DNA of 64,000 nucleotides from positions 89,143,907-89,207,906 of the forward strand of contig CM056744.1 in the NCBI GenBank assembly GCA_029851415.1, written 5' to 3'. Source of the DNA: Eretmocerus hayati (taxonomy: Eukaryota > Arthropoda > Insecta > Hymenoptera > Aphelinidae). Shown here one piece after another: positions 50,173-61,504 of the stretch (the first letter of the stretch is position 1; every line of letters begins with the position of its first letter). The notes beneath the pieces are model-generated. The model was not told the DNA's origin, searched no databases, and saw only the letters and a program-made list of their open reading frames with translations. The position numbers were made by a program, and so were the translations under genes.

Positions 50173-51700
50173 ATTAAAGTAAAATTATTGGTATCATTAA
50201 CACGTTATAGTTGCCGTCAAAAATAGAACGAAAAAATGATCATTCCACACCCACACTTACCCAAAAAAACTTTCTAAGCGAATATGGGAGTTCTAACCAT
50301 ACAGGGATAGAATTCTCCCTATGGATTTTACTCGGAAAAGGACGACGGTGTCCACAGTTCTCAAGAAGAAAAATGGAGCCGTCATTCGATTTTCTTAGAC
50401 TTGCCTGAGATATTTGTGCTTTTCACAACCGATTCTTGCGAGGAAGTTCATCTAGTCAGTAATTACTTACTCCAGTCAAAGGCTAGGCACACTCGTCAGC
50501 GTCACAGCATTTTATTCATGAGATCCAGGCCTAAATCATCATATTTTTTTGATGAGAAAAGAAATACTAGTCTTTTGGGTTTTACGGCACCTGTGAGCGA
50601 GAAAAATGAATTCGTTGAATCCGGGTAACCACTCTTGTATATTTGTTCGCACTCCCATTCATCGACTAGCGAGCTTGTTTAGTAACTAAAACATGATAGT
50701 ATAAAACATCCAAATGATTGTATTTGTGTGCCTTTTGAGGTGGGGGCCTCTTGGGAGTGAAGCTCCAAAATCGAGCCTGACGAATTTTTCCCGGACTGAT
50801 ACAGTCACGGCTAGGAGAAAATACCACTCGTTCTAGGTTGTACCTAGGTTTTACTTATAATGTATTCAAAACCATGTCTGAAAATTTTTTTTACTGAGGT
50901 ATTGCTGCAAAAAATGCACCCAGGCCCGGGTAAACCGAATGTTGACAAGTCGTGGATTATACCCATATTTGTACCCATATATGGCTTATATCTAATAGAA
51001 CCAAGTTTTTTTAGCGTAAAATATTTCCATCAAAAGTGAATAAATATTGCGCTCGAGTTGTCGTATGGATGAAAAGATATTCACAGGCACAAGCGTAAAT
51101 TCTGATACATTTTATTAGTCTTGACGACCCACAATTCCAAATGTTTCCACATAATTTGTGGAATTTTCCTTAAAGTTTTTAAATTGTAAGAGATTATTTC
51201 TCATTCCGAAAATTTCTTCTCTCGATCTCTTTAGAGAAAGAAGAAAAAAAATCTAGACATCGTTACCGCCCTACATTTGTATTCTTCTAATGTGACAAGC
51301 ATCGAACTATTCTACCGAAAACTTTTCAACACTGGAGTATCAAAGAATATCCTCTCACAATCAGGAAGTAACCCTTGACGTAACTATCATCGAACATTTG
51401 CTTCGCAAACTCACTTTATGCGCATTTCAACTTCCTTAACAATTATAAATTTCATAACACACATTACACAGCATCGCAGTACGATTTTACAACATATAGA
51501 TGGACTCGGACAGTTCCGTGGTACTGTGGATGGTGTATAAGTACAAGAGGGAGTGAGGGTGAGAGAGAGAGAGAGAGAGGCCTCGTGGTGCTTGCGCGAC
51601 TCGCTGCACATTTTATCGACCCCCTTGGCTTTGGTTCTCTCACCACCACCACCACCACCACCCTCTCCGAGTATAGTATATGAAACACTGCAACATATAT
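50173..51700. other. Intergenic stretch with microsatellites
   Basis: No gene recognised. (GA)9-10 at about 51561-51580 and (CAC)n at about 51643-51663; a long minus-strand frame at 51464-51688 is a by-product of these runs. Confidence 0.4.
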
Positions 51701-52142
51701 CAGTGGTTCCGCCGAAAGTGGGATTTTCCGTGTTCCAAGTTTCTGAGAGTTGGAATGAGCACTATGGCAATTTTCTAGGAGGTATTCTATTGGTGCGCAA
51801 CTATGTTAATAGTTTTTGGGGCGATTCTAAAGTCCCCGTATTTTGTATTAGTGCTTCTTAAAAGGGTCGAAATGTCCATTCTCTCTGAACCCGTTGGAGT
51901 GAAATTTCACTCTAAGGGCGTGAAATTTGACTCAAAGCCATGAGTCAGTTTCGTGCGCACCGAATTAGAGTGAATCATCACTCCAAGCGGGAATCAAATT
52001 TCATTCAAACGTGAGTCGTCAATTATCACTCTTAGAATTGAGTCAAATAATTCAAAACCAAACTTTTTAATATTCTAGGTTTTGCAATAGAAAAATTATT
52101 TCATGGCGTGCACATATATTTCAATTGATTTCCTGTTATCTC

Positions 52143-52917
52143 CTCTCTAAAACTGTTGGAGTGAAATTTTGACTCAAAGCTTGGAGTGATTCTCGGAATG
52201 ACCGAGAATGACTCATATTGGAGTGAAAATCTGACTCATAGGGAGTGAAACCACAGAAATATTACATTTGCTCGAAGCTTGAGTCAATATTCACTCCAAG
52301 AAGAGTGAAAATTGACTCCTCACATTGAGTGAAATAGATTTTTATAGGTTAGGGAATAATCCCAGAATGACTTGCGGGACTTTTATGAAGAAAGTAGAAA
52401 ACATTTAAAGTGTTGAATCATGCTGCTCTATTCCGAGCTTACCTCCGAAATACTTCTCGGATATATTTAAAAACTTGTATCGACCGTTCACAACCGTACA
52501 TAGGCTTTCTTGACTGTAACTTAACAACGTCACATTTGGTCTAATGGTTAAGACAATTGCCTGGTAATCAAGAGGGCGCGGGTTCAAATCCCCATCGAGC
52601 CGAACACAAATGCCAAAATTTTACGTTAAACAGGTTTTTCATAGAATATTAATAATTACAATTACCAAGAAATCAGTTGAAATATGCGTGCACGCCGTGA
52701 ATTAATTTTTTTATTGCAATATCTAGAATGTTGAAAAGTTTGGTTTTGAATCATTTGACTCAATCCTAAGAGTGATAATTGACTCACGTTGGAGTGAAAT
52801 TTGACTCCAGCTTGGAGTGATGAATCACTCCAGTTCGGTGCGCACGAAACTGACTCATAGCTTTGAGTGAAATTTCACTCCCTTGGAGTGAAATTTCACT
52901 CCAACGGGTTTAGAGAG
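52143..52917. mobile_element. CTCTCT-ended fold-back element inserted into its own family member
   Basis: Starts CTCTCTAAAACTGTTGGAGT, ends ...TCCAACGGGTTTAGAGAG, TC on both sides (52141-52142, 52918-52919). The 38.3-kb relative reads GGTAACTCTAATAATTAAT across the same site uninterrupted, which gives an independent empty-site control. Opposite orientation to its host copy; 775 bp, with the tRNA-like cassette close to its centre. Confidence 0.9.
52531..52603 (+). other. tRNA-like cassette in the inner nested element
   Basis: TGGTCTAATGGTTA (A box) at 52537-52550 and GGTTCAAATCC (B box) at 52581-52591. The middle reads CTGGTAA like a Thr-type anticodon loop, but only about three anticodon-stem pairs form and the T stem is damaged. 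A pseudo-tRNA with intact-looking polymerase III boxes. Confidence 0.55.
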
Positions 52918-52978
52918 TCTAATTATTAATATCCTATGAAAAATGTTTTTGACGTGAATTTTGGCAGTTGTGTTCGAC

Positions 52979-53045
52979 TCGATGGGGATTTGAACACGTA
53001 TCCTCTTGATCGCCAGGCAAGTGTCTTAACCATAAGAAACCCTAT
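52979..53045 (-). other. tRNA-like cassette in the middle nested element
   Basis: Reverse-strand counterpart of the inner cassette: B-box-like GTTCAAATCC with one change, and GGTTAAGACA. More decayed than the inner copy, in line with the host element being the older insertion. Confidence 0.45.
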
Positions 53046-54181
53046 GTACGGTTGTGAACGGTCGATACGAGTTTTTAAATATACCCGAAAGGTGTTTCGA
53101 AGGTAAACTCGGAATAGAGCAACATCACTCAACAATTGAAAAGTTTTCCACTTTCTTCACGAGTAGTCCCGCAAATCATTCTGGGATTATACCCTAACCT
53201 ATAAAAGTCTATTCCACTCATTGTGAGGAGTCAATTTCAACTCGTCTTGGAGTGAAAATTGATTCAAGCTTATAAGAGCGAATGTAATATTTCTGTGGTT
53301 TCACTCCCTATGAGTCAAATTTTCACTTTAATATGAGTCGTTATCGGTCATTCTGAGGATCACTCCAAGCTTTGAGTCGAAATTTCACTCCAACGGTTTT
53401 AGAGAGTTCCGTCCCCTGTAGACAACCCAACTTTGACTCTTGAATTCATCACGACGCATATGCGGAGTCAAGAATCCCTATATGTAGCTGTGCACTTCAA
53501 TTTGTAATACTCCAAACAACATAATGCACCACTTTGCGAATCCAAATTAAACCCTCAGCTCGCGCAGGGCTATTCGACATTTTGAAGACGGGTTTGCACC
53601 AAAACTGCTTGCGCAACACTAACCAGGTCGGCAAAGTCCCCGATCATCTATTGAGCCTTTCTAACCAATGAGGTTAGTTTCCAGATACCCAAATACACCT
53701 AATCCATGTGCAACAAAAGCCGAAAACTCGAATCCGCACCCAGGCACACCACATAAACGTGTCTTCAAGATGGCGTTAAAAATTTTTGGTCGTTGTTCCA
53801 TCCCCATGCTGTGCTCCTCTCTGGCGTGCTATATCGCTTTGTAAAACGAAATCTCTACCAATGTTTGGTTGCATCAGAGCAAATCTATGCGGGAAAGAGT
53901 CTACTATCAGTTGCCGCGCCTGGGGAATATTTTTTGAGTCGAAATGTCCATTCCGTCCCCCCTGCGCAACAGGGGGACAGAACTCTTTAACTTGGCATAT
54001 CTTCTTCTGGTTCCAGCTTTGAGATACATAGCTCTAGGTACTTTTTGTTTGTGCCTAAACGATTGGGAATCAATTGCTAAGAGTTAGCGTAACTCGTCTA
54101 GGATTTAAATAATTGCTCGATTCAAAATCACTGCTCGTGACGATTTTGGCCCTAAAAAATCCCACTTTCGGCGGAATCACC

Positions 54182-55113
54182 CATATATACACGGCAGTGA
54201 GTGAACGTACCCTGCTGCAACACCAACCGACCCCCCTGTTAATAGAGCGATGCATAACGCGGTGGAGAGCTTGCAGTGAGCTTGCATCAAAAATCCAACC
54301 TCTTTCTCCTCTTCTATTTCGTCATCGTACAAGATGATATTCACCTCAATATTCACCCTTAATATATACTCGCTCTGAGATATGTGATCTCCGAGACGAC
54401 TATATGCGCCACCACCACCATCACCTTGACGTATATCTCATCAAGGCCGCCTGCTACTCAACCGCGTGCGCGCTGGCACTATGCAATTCGCGCGTTCTTT
54501 TGCGATTTGGTATCATGCCTTGGCAGTGCCTTTCGCGTGTTCTCGCACTCTCTGTACTTTTGCACACACACATGATATATATATAAAATGTAGAACTCCT
54601 GACATCGCTTGGTATATTATAAGATATCCTGATGCCCGGGCACTGAACACCACAGCACCGCGTCGCGTCGGTTGGCCGCGTTCAAGGACGTCTCATGTAC
54701 ACTTTAGGGACACCATATTTATTTATTGTATGTGTGCGTCAAGTTACTCTATTGTATACATGCGAATTTTATTGTACATGCAGTGTAATTGTGTTTGTAC
54801 AACTATAGGCAACTTTGAAATGAACGCGTGCACATATCGCGACCAAGGCCCTTTTCTGTCGCGCAAAGTCTAGTGGTGGTGGTGTTCCCGAGCGATTTGC
54901 ATATACAGCATCAGAGCAGCCGTGAGATTTCCGAGCGATAATCGGCGAGAGGGCTCTCGTATCTACCTATACTTTGTTGGTGGATGCACTAGCAGTATAT
55001 ATCCACTTCAACGCGCTACGATGCATGAAAACTTGCTGCTCTTGCGCTTTTCATTCATTGATACGTTCGCACGCGACACTCGTTCGATGCTCACGCGCTA
55101 CCTATCCGCGTTA
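54182..55113. other. Intergenic stretch, no gene recognised
   Basis: Mixed composition with short CAC and TATA runs (54405-54425, 54573-54585). Overlapping frames at 54384-54873 are not supported by any motif. Confidence 0.35.
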
Positions 55114-55341
55114 GGGTGATGACAGACAACCCGCTACGACACGAATCTCACGACACGACACGGAATTCACTCGTGCGAGCCCAACCATCAATGGATCGGA
55201 TTCATTTTTACGATGCCAGTTATGAATTATGAAAATGAATCAAATCTAACGATGATTAGGTTCGCAGGAATGAAAGCAGTGCCGTGTCGGGCGGTGTCGT
55301 GTCGCAAGATTCGTGTCGTAGCGGGTTATCTGTCATCATCC
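55114..55341. mobile_element. Harbinger-like MITE (GGRTGATGACAGA ends, TTA duplication)
   Basis: Left GGGTGATGACAGACAACCCG and right reverse complement GGATGATGACAGATAACCCG, continuing CTACGACACGAATC in both. TTA lies on both sides (55111-55113, 55342-55344). GG termini with a 3-bp TTA duplication fit PIF/Harbinger, though assignment without a transposase is tentative. Confidence 0.75.
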
Positions 55342-55354
55342 TTATATTGATAGT

Positions 55355-56618
55355 GGAGTGATGACAGACAACTCGCTACGACACGGTTTGAAATTTATTC
55401 TTGAGAACTGAACTGAGAACTCAATCATCGATGTATTGGATTCATTTTCACGACACCAGTAATGCTCTCTCCGCCGGAATCAGTGAAAATCGCTCCCAAC
55501 TCACTGATTCGCAGTGAATTTCACTGCAAATCAGTGCATATGCACTGAAAATCAGTGGTTCATGGTGTCCTTGAACCAACTTTAAATCAGTCGGAAGACC
55601 GGCTCGCCAAATCTTTTTTTAAATTATTGTTTGGGGGTCCAATAACACCATCCAAGTGTTTTTAAAATCGCCTGAGTAGGGATTTTGAGATAAATCGATT
55701 TTTATGTTATTTTTTAAAACGTCAAAAAACCTATTTATTACGGTTCGATGGCGATGAACACTGAATTATATGCTCGAAATTCCACCAATATCTCGTCAAA
55801 AATTGCAGATGGTTCTAGATAATCCATCCCAGACGATTCGCAACGTAAAACATAGTAGGAGAAACATAAACTCTCAGATTTTCGAATAAATTAACTTTGA
55901 TACACTATTCTATGATACATAGTGAACAAGTTGCATGTTCCGGAAAATATATCTGTCAGATTACATTTTTTTCAAAAAGAAAGAAATAAAGTCAACAATT
56001 TAATTAAGAACATGAACATCTTTTGATCCATGAATATGAAGACTGTTGTACTCGCTCACAGCTCTCAGTAACCTTTTGGCATAATCAGGATGCGTGACTG
56101 GCACTTTGTATTTTCCCATGTTTTTCCACAATATGAACTAACTCTATATTCGCCAACGTCCGCTACTCAAGTATCGCATCTCTTTCTCTAAACATCACGT
56201 TGCGAATCGTCTGAGATGGATTATCTAGAACTATCTGTACTTCCTGGCGAGATATTGGTGGAATTTCAAACATATAATTCAGCGTTCATCGCCATCGATC
56301 CGCAATAAATAGGTTTTTTAACTTTTTTTTGCAAAAAACACATAAAAATCGATTTATTTCAAAATTCCCACTGAGACGATTTCAAAAACACTTGGATGGT
56401 GTTATTGGACCCCCAAACAATCATTTTTCCGACTCATTAAAAGTTTGTTCAAGGACACCGTGGGTTGGGAGCGATTTTCACTGATTCCGGCGGAGAGAGT
56501 GGATTGTAAAAATTAATCAAATCCATCGATGATTAGGTTCGCAAGAATGAGTTTCATGCCGTGTCAGGCGATGTTGCGTCGTGAGAATCGTGCCGTGGCA
56601 GGTTGTCTGTCCTCGTCC
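55355..56618. mobile_element. Second Harbinger-like copy, interrupted by a CTCTCT element
   Basis: Begins GGAGTGATGACAGACAACTC and ends mirrored as ...GGTTGTCTGTCCTCGTCC, followed by TTA; the left flank does not show TTA. Sequence between the ends matches the intact 228-bp copy next door except for the insertion 55465-56499. Diverged from the first copy, so older. Confidence 0.75.
55465..56499. mobile_element. CTCTCT-ended fold-back element with ~400-bp arms
   Basis: Starts CTCTCTCCGCCGGAATCAGT, mirrored at 56480-56499. TG on both sides (55463-55464, 56500-56501). The intact neighbouring Harbinger-like copy reads CCAGTTATGAATTATG at the insertion site, confirming a 2-bp duplication. Outer bases carry CAGTGAAAATC and TCACTG palindromes; longer inner arms extend to about 55870 / 56190. 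No ORF of note. Confidence 0.9.
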
Positions 56619-56787
56619 TTAGATAGGAAGGCCCATACGCACACTATTCAAAATTCAAGTCAAGTGCTCTTGTAACCTTTCAAAATGATTAACCATTGAT
56701 TATAGTGATTTTCCAAAGATAGAGCCAACAAAATCTCTAGCTTTAATAACAATTTCGGCAATAGTTTGTTCATCTCGTTGGAGGATA

Positions 56788-57251
56788 CTCTCTCTGAAAC
56801 CATCAGTGAGAACTCACTGAACTTCACTTAGTCTAGGATCAACTCTGACTGAAGACTTCAGTTGGTGGTTTCAGTGAGTATCCACTGAAGTCGCACTAAA
56901 ACTTCGGTGACCTTGGGTAGTCGGACGAGTACCCATCACTGAAGTTTCAGTGAGCATCACTGAAGTTTCAGTGAGACCAATCACTGAAATTTCAGTGGCA
57001 TTTGGAGTCAGACGAGTCCTCATCACTGAAGTTCCAGTGAGCACCACTGAAACTTCAGCGATGACGGCTCGCCCGACTCCAATGGTCACTGAAACTTCAG
57101 TGATGGGGACTCGTCCGAATACCCAAGGTCACTGAAGTTTTAGTGCGACTTCAGTGGATACTCACTGAAACTGTTTGCTGAAGTCTTCAGTCAGAGTTGA
57201 TAACAGACTAACTGAGGTTGAGTGAGTTCTCACTGATGGTTTCGGAGAGAG
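56788..57251. mobile_element. CTCTCT-ended fold-back element made of TCACTGAAGTTTCAGTGA palindromes
   Basis: Starts CTCTCTCTGAAACCATCAGT, mirrored at the right end, with TA on both sides (56786-56787, 57252-57253). Nearly every segment is a palindrome of the type TCACTGAAGTTTCAGTGA; at least ten TTCAGTGA/TCACTGAA words occur. The 464-bp body can fold onto itself end to end, and no protein is encoded. Confidence 0.88.
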
Positions 57252-57450
57252 TAGGATAGCCGCTATATTCGCGACCATCGGTACGCATGCTCACAGTTTA
57301 CGTGCTCTGAGAGCAGTTCAGAATTCATCACTCCTCATGGAGTAATTTGCCGGCGGTGATGAACTCACGGCTCAACGCTTTACATTACCAACCTTGGCTG
57401 CCGATGCCGACTTGCATATTCCACGATTTACGAGTGCTCTCTATACCTTT

Positions 57451-57832
57451 CAAAAAGCGATGGTGGTGACTCTAGCGGTCAAATTGGTATATTGACAAAT
57501 AACAATTCTTAAAAACAAAAGAGAAGATAACCAATAATAATACCGCGACCTGCGGATTATTTATCTGCTAATTTTGAAAAAAGCTTCATCGAGTTAGGTG
57601 CAAAATTGAGCCCAAAATGTTGCAGGAAAAATTCAGCAAGACTAAAAAATTTATCCGCAAATTTTTGAGCTCGATTTTGCACCGACGTCGATGAAACTCC
57701 TTTTAAAATTCGCAGATAAATAATCCGCAGGTGGATAGTACTATTGGTGTCCTTCCTCTTCGTTTTTTTCAAAATTGTTATTTGGCAATATACCAATTTA
57801 ACCGCGAAAGGCGCCACTACCATCTCGTTTTG
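57451..57832. repeat. Palindromic MITE (~180-bp arms)
   Basis: The left arm contains GATGGTGGTGACTCTAGCGG, CAAATTGGTATATTGACAAA and CCTGCGGATTATTTATCTGC. The right arm holds their reverse complements with some changes (ACCGCGAAAGGCGCCACTAC, GCAGATAAATAATCCGCAGG). Centre near 57641. No clear target duplication. Confidence 0.7.
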
Positions 57833-59879
57833 CAAAAAGTGGAGATCACCCTTAATCTGGTGAATTCGCTACTGAAGCAAGCAATGATTCTGATTTCACC
57901 CTCCTCCCCCAACTCAATACTATTACATTATTACCAAAATTACTAACTCGTGGTGGAAACCCCGAAAGTTTGCTTGTAATTCCCTGAGATTGTTTATACT
58001 CTGCACAATATCGGTTTCATATGAACCAATTCCATTCCAAGCTATAATATCAACATATAAGCGCGCGCGTGGCTATTTCAAAATTCGCGGGTTCGCGCGC
58101 AAGCTCTCCGACTATCTTGCTGCGCACGGTCGGGATTTATGGGCGTGTCGGTACATACAAGAGTGGTAACGGCGGTGGATGGTCTCCGCGTACAGCAACA
58201 GTAGAGAGAACCCACCGATCTATACACACACATATACCTAACCCCTGAAACCATCATATCCAAATCCAATCCGCAAGCATGGGTTGCTGCTGCTGCAGCT
58301 TACTCGTTCTCTCTCTCTCTCTCTCTCTCGACTTCTCGCACACGAGATTCAGAGGAGCTTTCGCACAAGCTCTGAGAGAGAGAGAGAGCTTGCTTGCTTG
58401 CTGCTGCTGCTGCTGCTGCACTATACTGCTGATGCCTGGGGTATTGATCCACGAGAGCGGATTAGACGTTTATTAGCTGAAGCTCTCTCTCTCTCTCCCT
58501 CTCGATGTAGTTCGCCGAGGAGAGAGCTTGATGCTTGCACCCACGTTCATCACGCTCTCGAGGTAACAGCGAATATGATGATGGGATATTCGATGGGCTG
58601 ATTGGTGATACGACCCGGACTATATGCGAAATAGGGAAGATATGGAAGGGTAATAAGGAATTTTTATGATCGCACAGGTTGGTCGTTGGTTTTTTACATG
58701 TGCAAGCTCTGATGTGAGTGCTTTGGGAAAGTATTTGCAGACTCACATGAAAAAATGGGATTGGATATTTTTTTTTTAAAGCTCAAGAAATTTTCTGAAT
58801 TTTTTTGAGTGATCTAAAAAAATTTATCCTGAAAGTGACCTCTGTTCACTGCGATCAGCATGAATCCAAATTCGATTCTTACATTTATAATCCAATTTCT
58901 TTTACTGTTTGTTGCTTGAGCTAAAGTTCGTACAAATTTACCCATCTCAGAGGATTATAGTCATCATTTTCATCAGAATCGAAACAGTCGTAATAGAATT
59001 CGAATTCCGTCACGAATAAAGTAAAATATTAATTTTTTATACATCCTACACAATCGGTATCGAGAAATTATGATATACTTACATCATTTTTACCAGTAAA
59101 AAACGTATTGCTGAAGAGGTTAATCTATGGTTGCTGATGATTACTTGATATTTGTTGGATAACAATATCATACTCTGTTTCACTAAAAAATGAAGATTGT
59201 ATTTTTTTATGAGTTATATTCAAAAATGTCTTCCGGTTCGAGCTTAGAGTATGAAGATTGATGACGAATGCATAAAAAATCATGCAGAAACTAAAAAATG
59301 TATTTCGTCTGCATAACACAGTAGCAACTTGAATGATACCAATTTAAACGAAAGGAAGTTAGAAGCCAGCAAAAGCGTCACGATCAATAATGAATGAAAT
59401 CTATCTCTCCTCTTGATGATATCGGGAAAAATACCAGCTCACAACGTGCCCACAATTTTTATCATTGAATCTAGAGTAAACGATAAAAAAATTACCTAAC
59501 CATTCTATATATGCATTTCTGAGCGAGGTTGGAATAAGTGTAATTGTTGAAAAAATTGAACGCAATACGTTTCAATACCTCAACTACGTATTGTAAATTG
59601 TGGGTTGCTTACACACACACATATACACAAACCTATACCTGCTCCATCTGCTCAAGCTTGATTCCCAAGATCTCCCAATCATCCCACACACGTCACAATG
59701 AGCCCCTTTTTATGAAATTCTATGAATTTTCTGATTTGTATTCCATGTTTCCTTGAATCATTTATACTGTGTAATACTGTGTATTACTGAAAATGTGTAC
59801 ATGACGTATCATATCTGTGATAAAATGTAAGACGGAATATGGCCTTGACCAAATTCTTACCGAATGATACAAAGAAATA
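57833..59879. other. Intergenic stretch with CT and CTG microsatellites
   Basis: A (CT)n run at about 58308-58329 and a CTG run at about 58400-58418. Frames at 58078-58746 are composition-driven. Nothing else recognised. Confidence 0.4.
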
Positions 59880-60004
59880 TTAGTTATCTATATACAAATG
59901 GGGAGACATTGACTGTCTCCTCCAGTTTTACTTATTTGTAATTTTATTTGTACTTTTGTTATTTTGCCTTTGAGCAAATAAAGGCTTACTATCTATCTAT
60001 CTAT
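59880..60004 (+). mobile_element. Probable LINE 3' tail ending in (CTAT)n
   Basis: TTGCCTTTGAGCAAATAAAGG followed by CTTACTATCTATCTATCTAT looks like the 3' terminus of a 5'-truncated insect non-LTR retrotransposon, with a small hairpin and tetranucleotide tail instead of poly(A). The 5' boundary of the insert is uncertain. Confidence 0.45.
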
Positions 60005-61173
60005 ACCTGATTTTAGCTTCTCATTATTTTGATTATTTCTATTGTTATGATCGCAACGCACTCTCTCCTCTGATGATCACCCTACTTTTGTCTTCACCTG
60101 AAAATTACAATTGATGTTCATGTTTGAATCATATCTTATGTCGAGTAACTGATTTTATCAAGTTTTGTTGTTTCACTTCTGAAATCATAGAATTTGCATT
60201 TTTATCAATGCATTTTTGATTGACGCAAGCAAAGCATATCAATGTCCAATCATGAAATCATAAAGATCAAGTTTCAGTCACAGCAGTACAGCTTTTGTCA
60301 GTGAATATGAATCCATGTTTTTTAAACATTTCAAAAGCCTCAAAGATTAATGATTCAGTATCTTGAATCATTGATAATTTTTATCGCAACAATGATACAG
60401 TATCAATTAAAGAATTTTTTCAAATTTTTGTTTTGATAAAATATAACGTTTATGATCATCATTCGTGAAATAAGCATCGTCCGGACATGGCCACGTCTGT
60501 ACAATCAAATAATATTCTGAAATTAATCCATCGAGAATTTGATGCTGATTTGAGCTTATAATTTCAAAGCTTGCACAACAGAGTATTTCCCCGAGATATG
60601 ATTTACATTGGCGCGAGAGTTTGTATGGTTGTGTTCATGTAAGTGAGTGTATGTGTGTGTATACAATCTTCATTTACTCCATTGAAAGGCTCAACTCGTG
60701 ACGTCAAACCAATCTGCTTTCCGAATCAGTGCTATTCAAATTATAAACTGCGGAATTAGTTCTGTGGAGTGAGAACTGCCAAAAGCGAACTGCGGGGCCA
60801 TCACATATCAATGGCTCGTCGGTAGATGGAGTAACTCAAAATCTGTGATATTTCAGCCTATGCATGTACACATAGCGAATAATCGAGTTGATAATGCGGG
60901 ACTTTTTCAATAATTTTTCTATCTGAATCTGATTTTCGGATGGATGCGAATTTGTCACAGGCAAAAATTGCGTTGTGAATTTTACAGTGATGTAATTGTG
61001 TATTTTATGTCTGGGCATATTGGGCTGATTTTGACTCGAAAATTTGATCATGGGTTGAGCGAAACGAGGGCTGCAAGTCTCTACAATCAAAATTACCCAA
61101 GAAAGCGGGAATTGACGTTTTTCGAGTTAATTCGCTCTTGGCGCGAACTTTGGTGTAATAATAAGAAGTTTCT
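60005..61173. other. Intergenic stretch, nothing recognised
   Basis: AT-rich, short frames only. Confidence 0.35.
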
Positions 61174-61243
61174 ATAGGTTTATTCGATTACGCCGGCCAC
61201 GCCGGCGTGGCCTGGCGTGGCCGCCGTTATCGAATAAACCTTA
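61174..61243. repeat. GC-centred perfect hairpin
   Basis: TAGGTTTATTCGATTACGCC pairs with GCCGTTATCGAATAAACCTTA, and the centre is made of GGCCACGCC / GGCGTGGCC copies. A tiny palindromic element, strongly GC-rich in the middle of AT-rich DNA. Confidence 0.6.
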
Positions 61244-61354
61244 TGAAGGAATCTTTTCCTAGGTAGACCTGTCAAGAACTGCGAAGACTCGCGCTCTTCA
61301 CTTCGCTGAGTCTAATATAATCGATTTCTGTATCCCCATGATAAGCATACATAT

Positions 61355-61504
61355 TAGGGCTGGGACTATCCCCAAATTATCCGGATACTTTTCGGATATC
61401 CGGATATCCGGATGGTTAAAATTTGTATATAAAGATCAAACATCTCGAATCCAACATAATTCGAGAATATCCGGATATCCGGTTATGCAAAAGTCCCAGC
61501 CCTA
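61355..61504. mobile_element. 150-bp hAT-type MITE with perfect 8-bp duplication
   Basis: TAGGGCTGGGACT at the left and AGTCCCAGCCCTA at the right. ATACATAT lies immediately outside both ends (61347-61354, 61505-61512). Body repeats ATCCGGATATCCGGAT words. TIR type and duplication length match hAT; too short to encode anything. Confidence 0.92.

Larger units (their letters stand above)
51881..53406. mobile_element. CTCTCT-ended fold-back element, middle level of the nest
   Basis: Starts CTCTCTGAACCCGTTGGAGT and ends ...TCCAACGGTTTTAGAGAG, with TT on both sides (51879-51880, 53407-53408). The intact site near 53939 (GTCCATTCCGTCC) shows one TT, supporting a 2-bp duplication. Repeated GAGTGAAATTTCACTC palindromes; carries a minus-strand tRNA-like cassette. 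Without the nested copy it would be about 749 bp. Confidence 0.88.
51701..54181. mobile_element. Outer element of a three-level nest (TTCCGCCGAAAGTGGG ends)
   Basis: Left TTCCGCCGAAAGTGGGATTT (51707 onward) and right reverse complement ATTCCGCCGAAAGTGGGATT. CATATAT lies outside each end (51694-51700, 54182-54188). It shares its termini with the 33207-33634 element. It is interrupted by the CTCTCT element at 51881-53406. The sequence GTCGAAATGTCCATTCCGTCC near 53939 mirrors the interrupted site on the other side. Confidence 0.75.

Noticed and set aside
52531..52603. Functional tRNA gene (Thr-like anticodon loop)
   Set aside because: Acceptor stem absent, anticodon and T stems damaged; sits inside a transposon and has decayed siblings.
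54384..54873. Overlapping plus-strand frames as a gene
   Set aside because: Two or three frames open at once in a simple-sequence-rich patch, with no motif in any of them.
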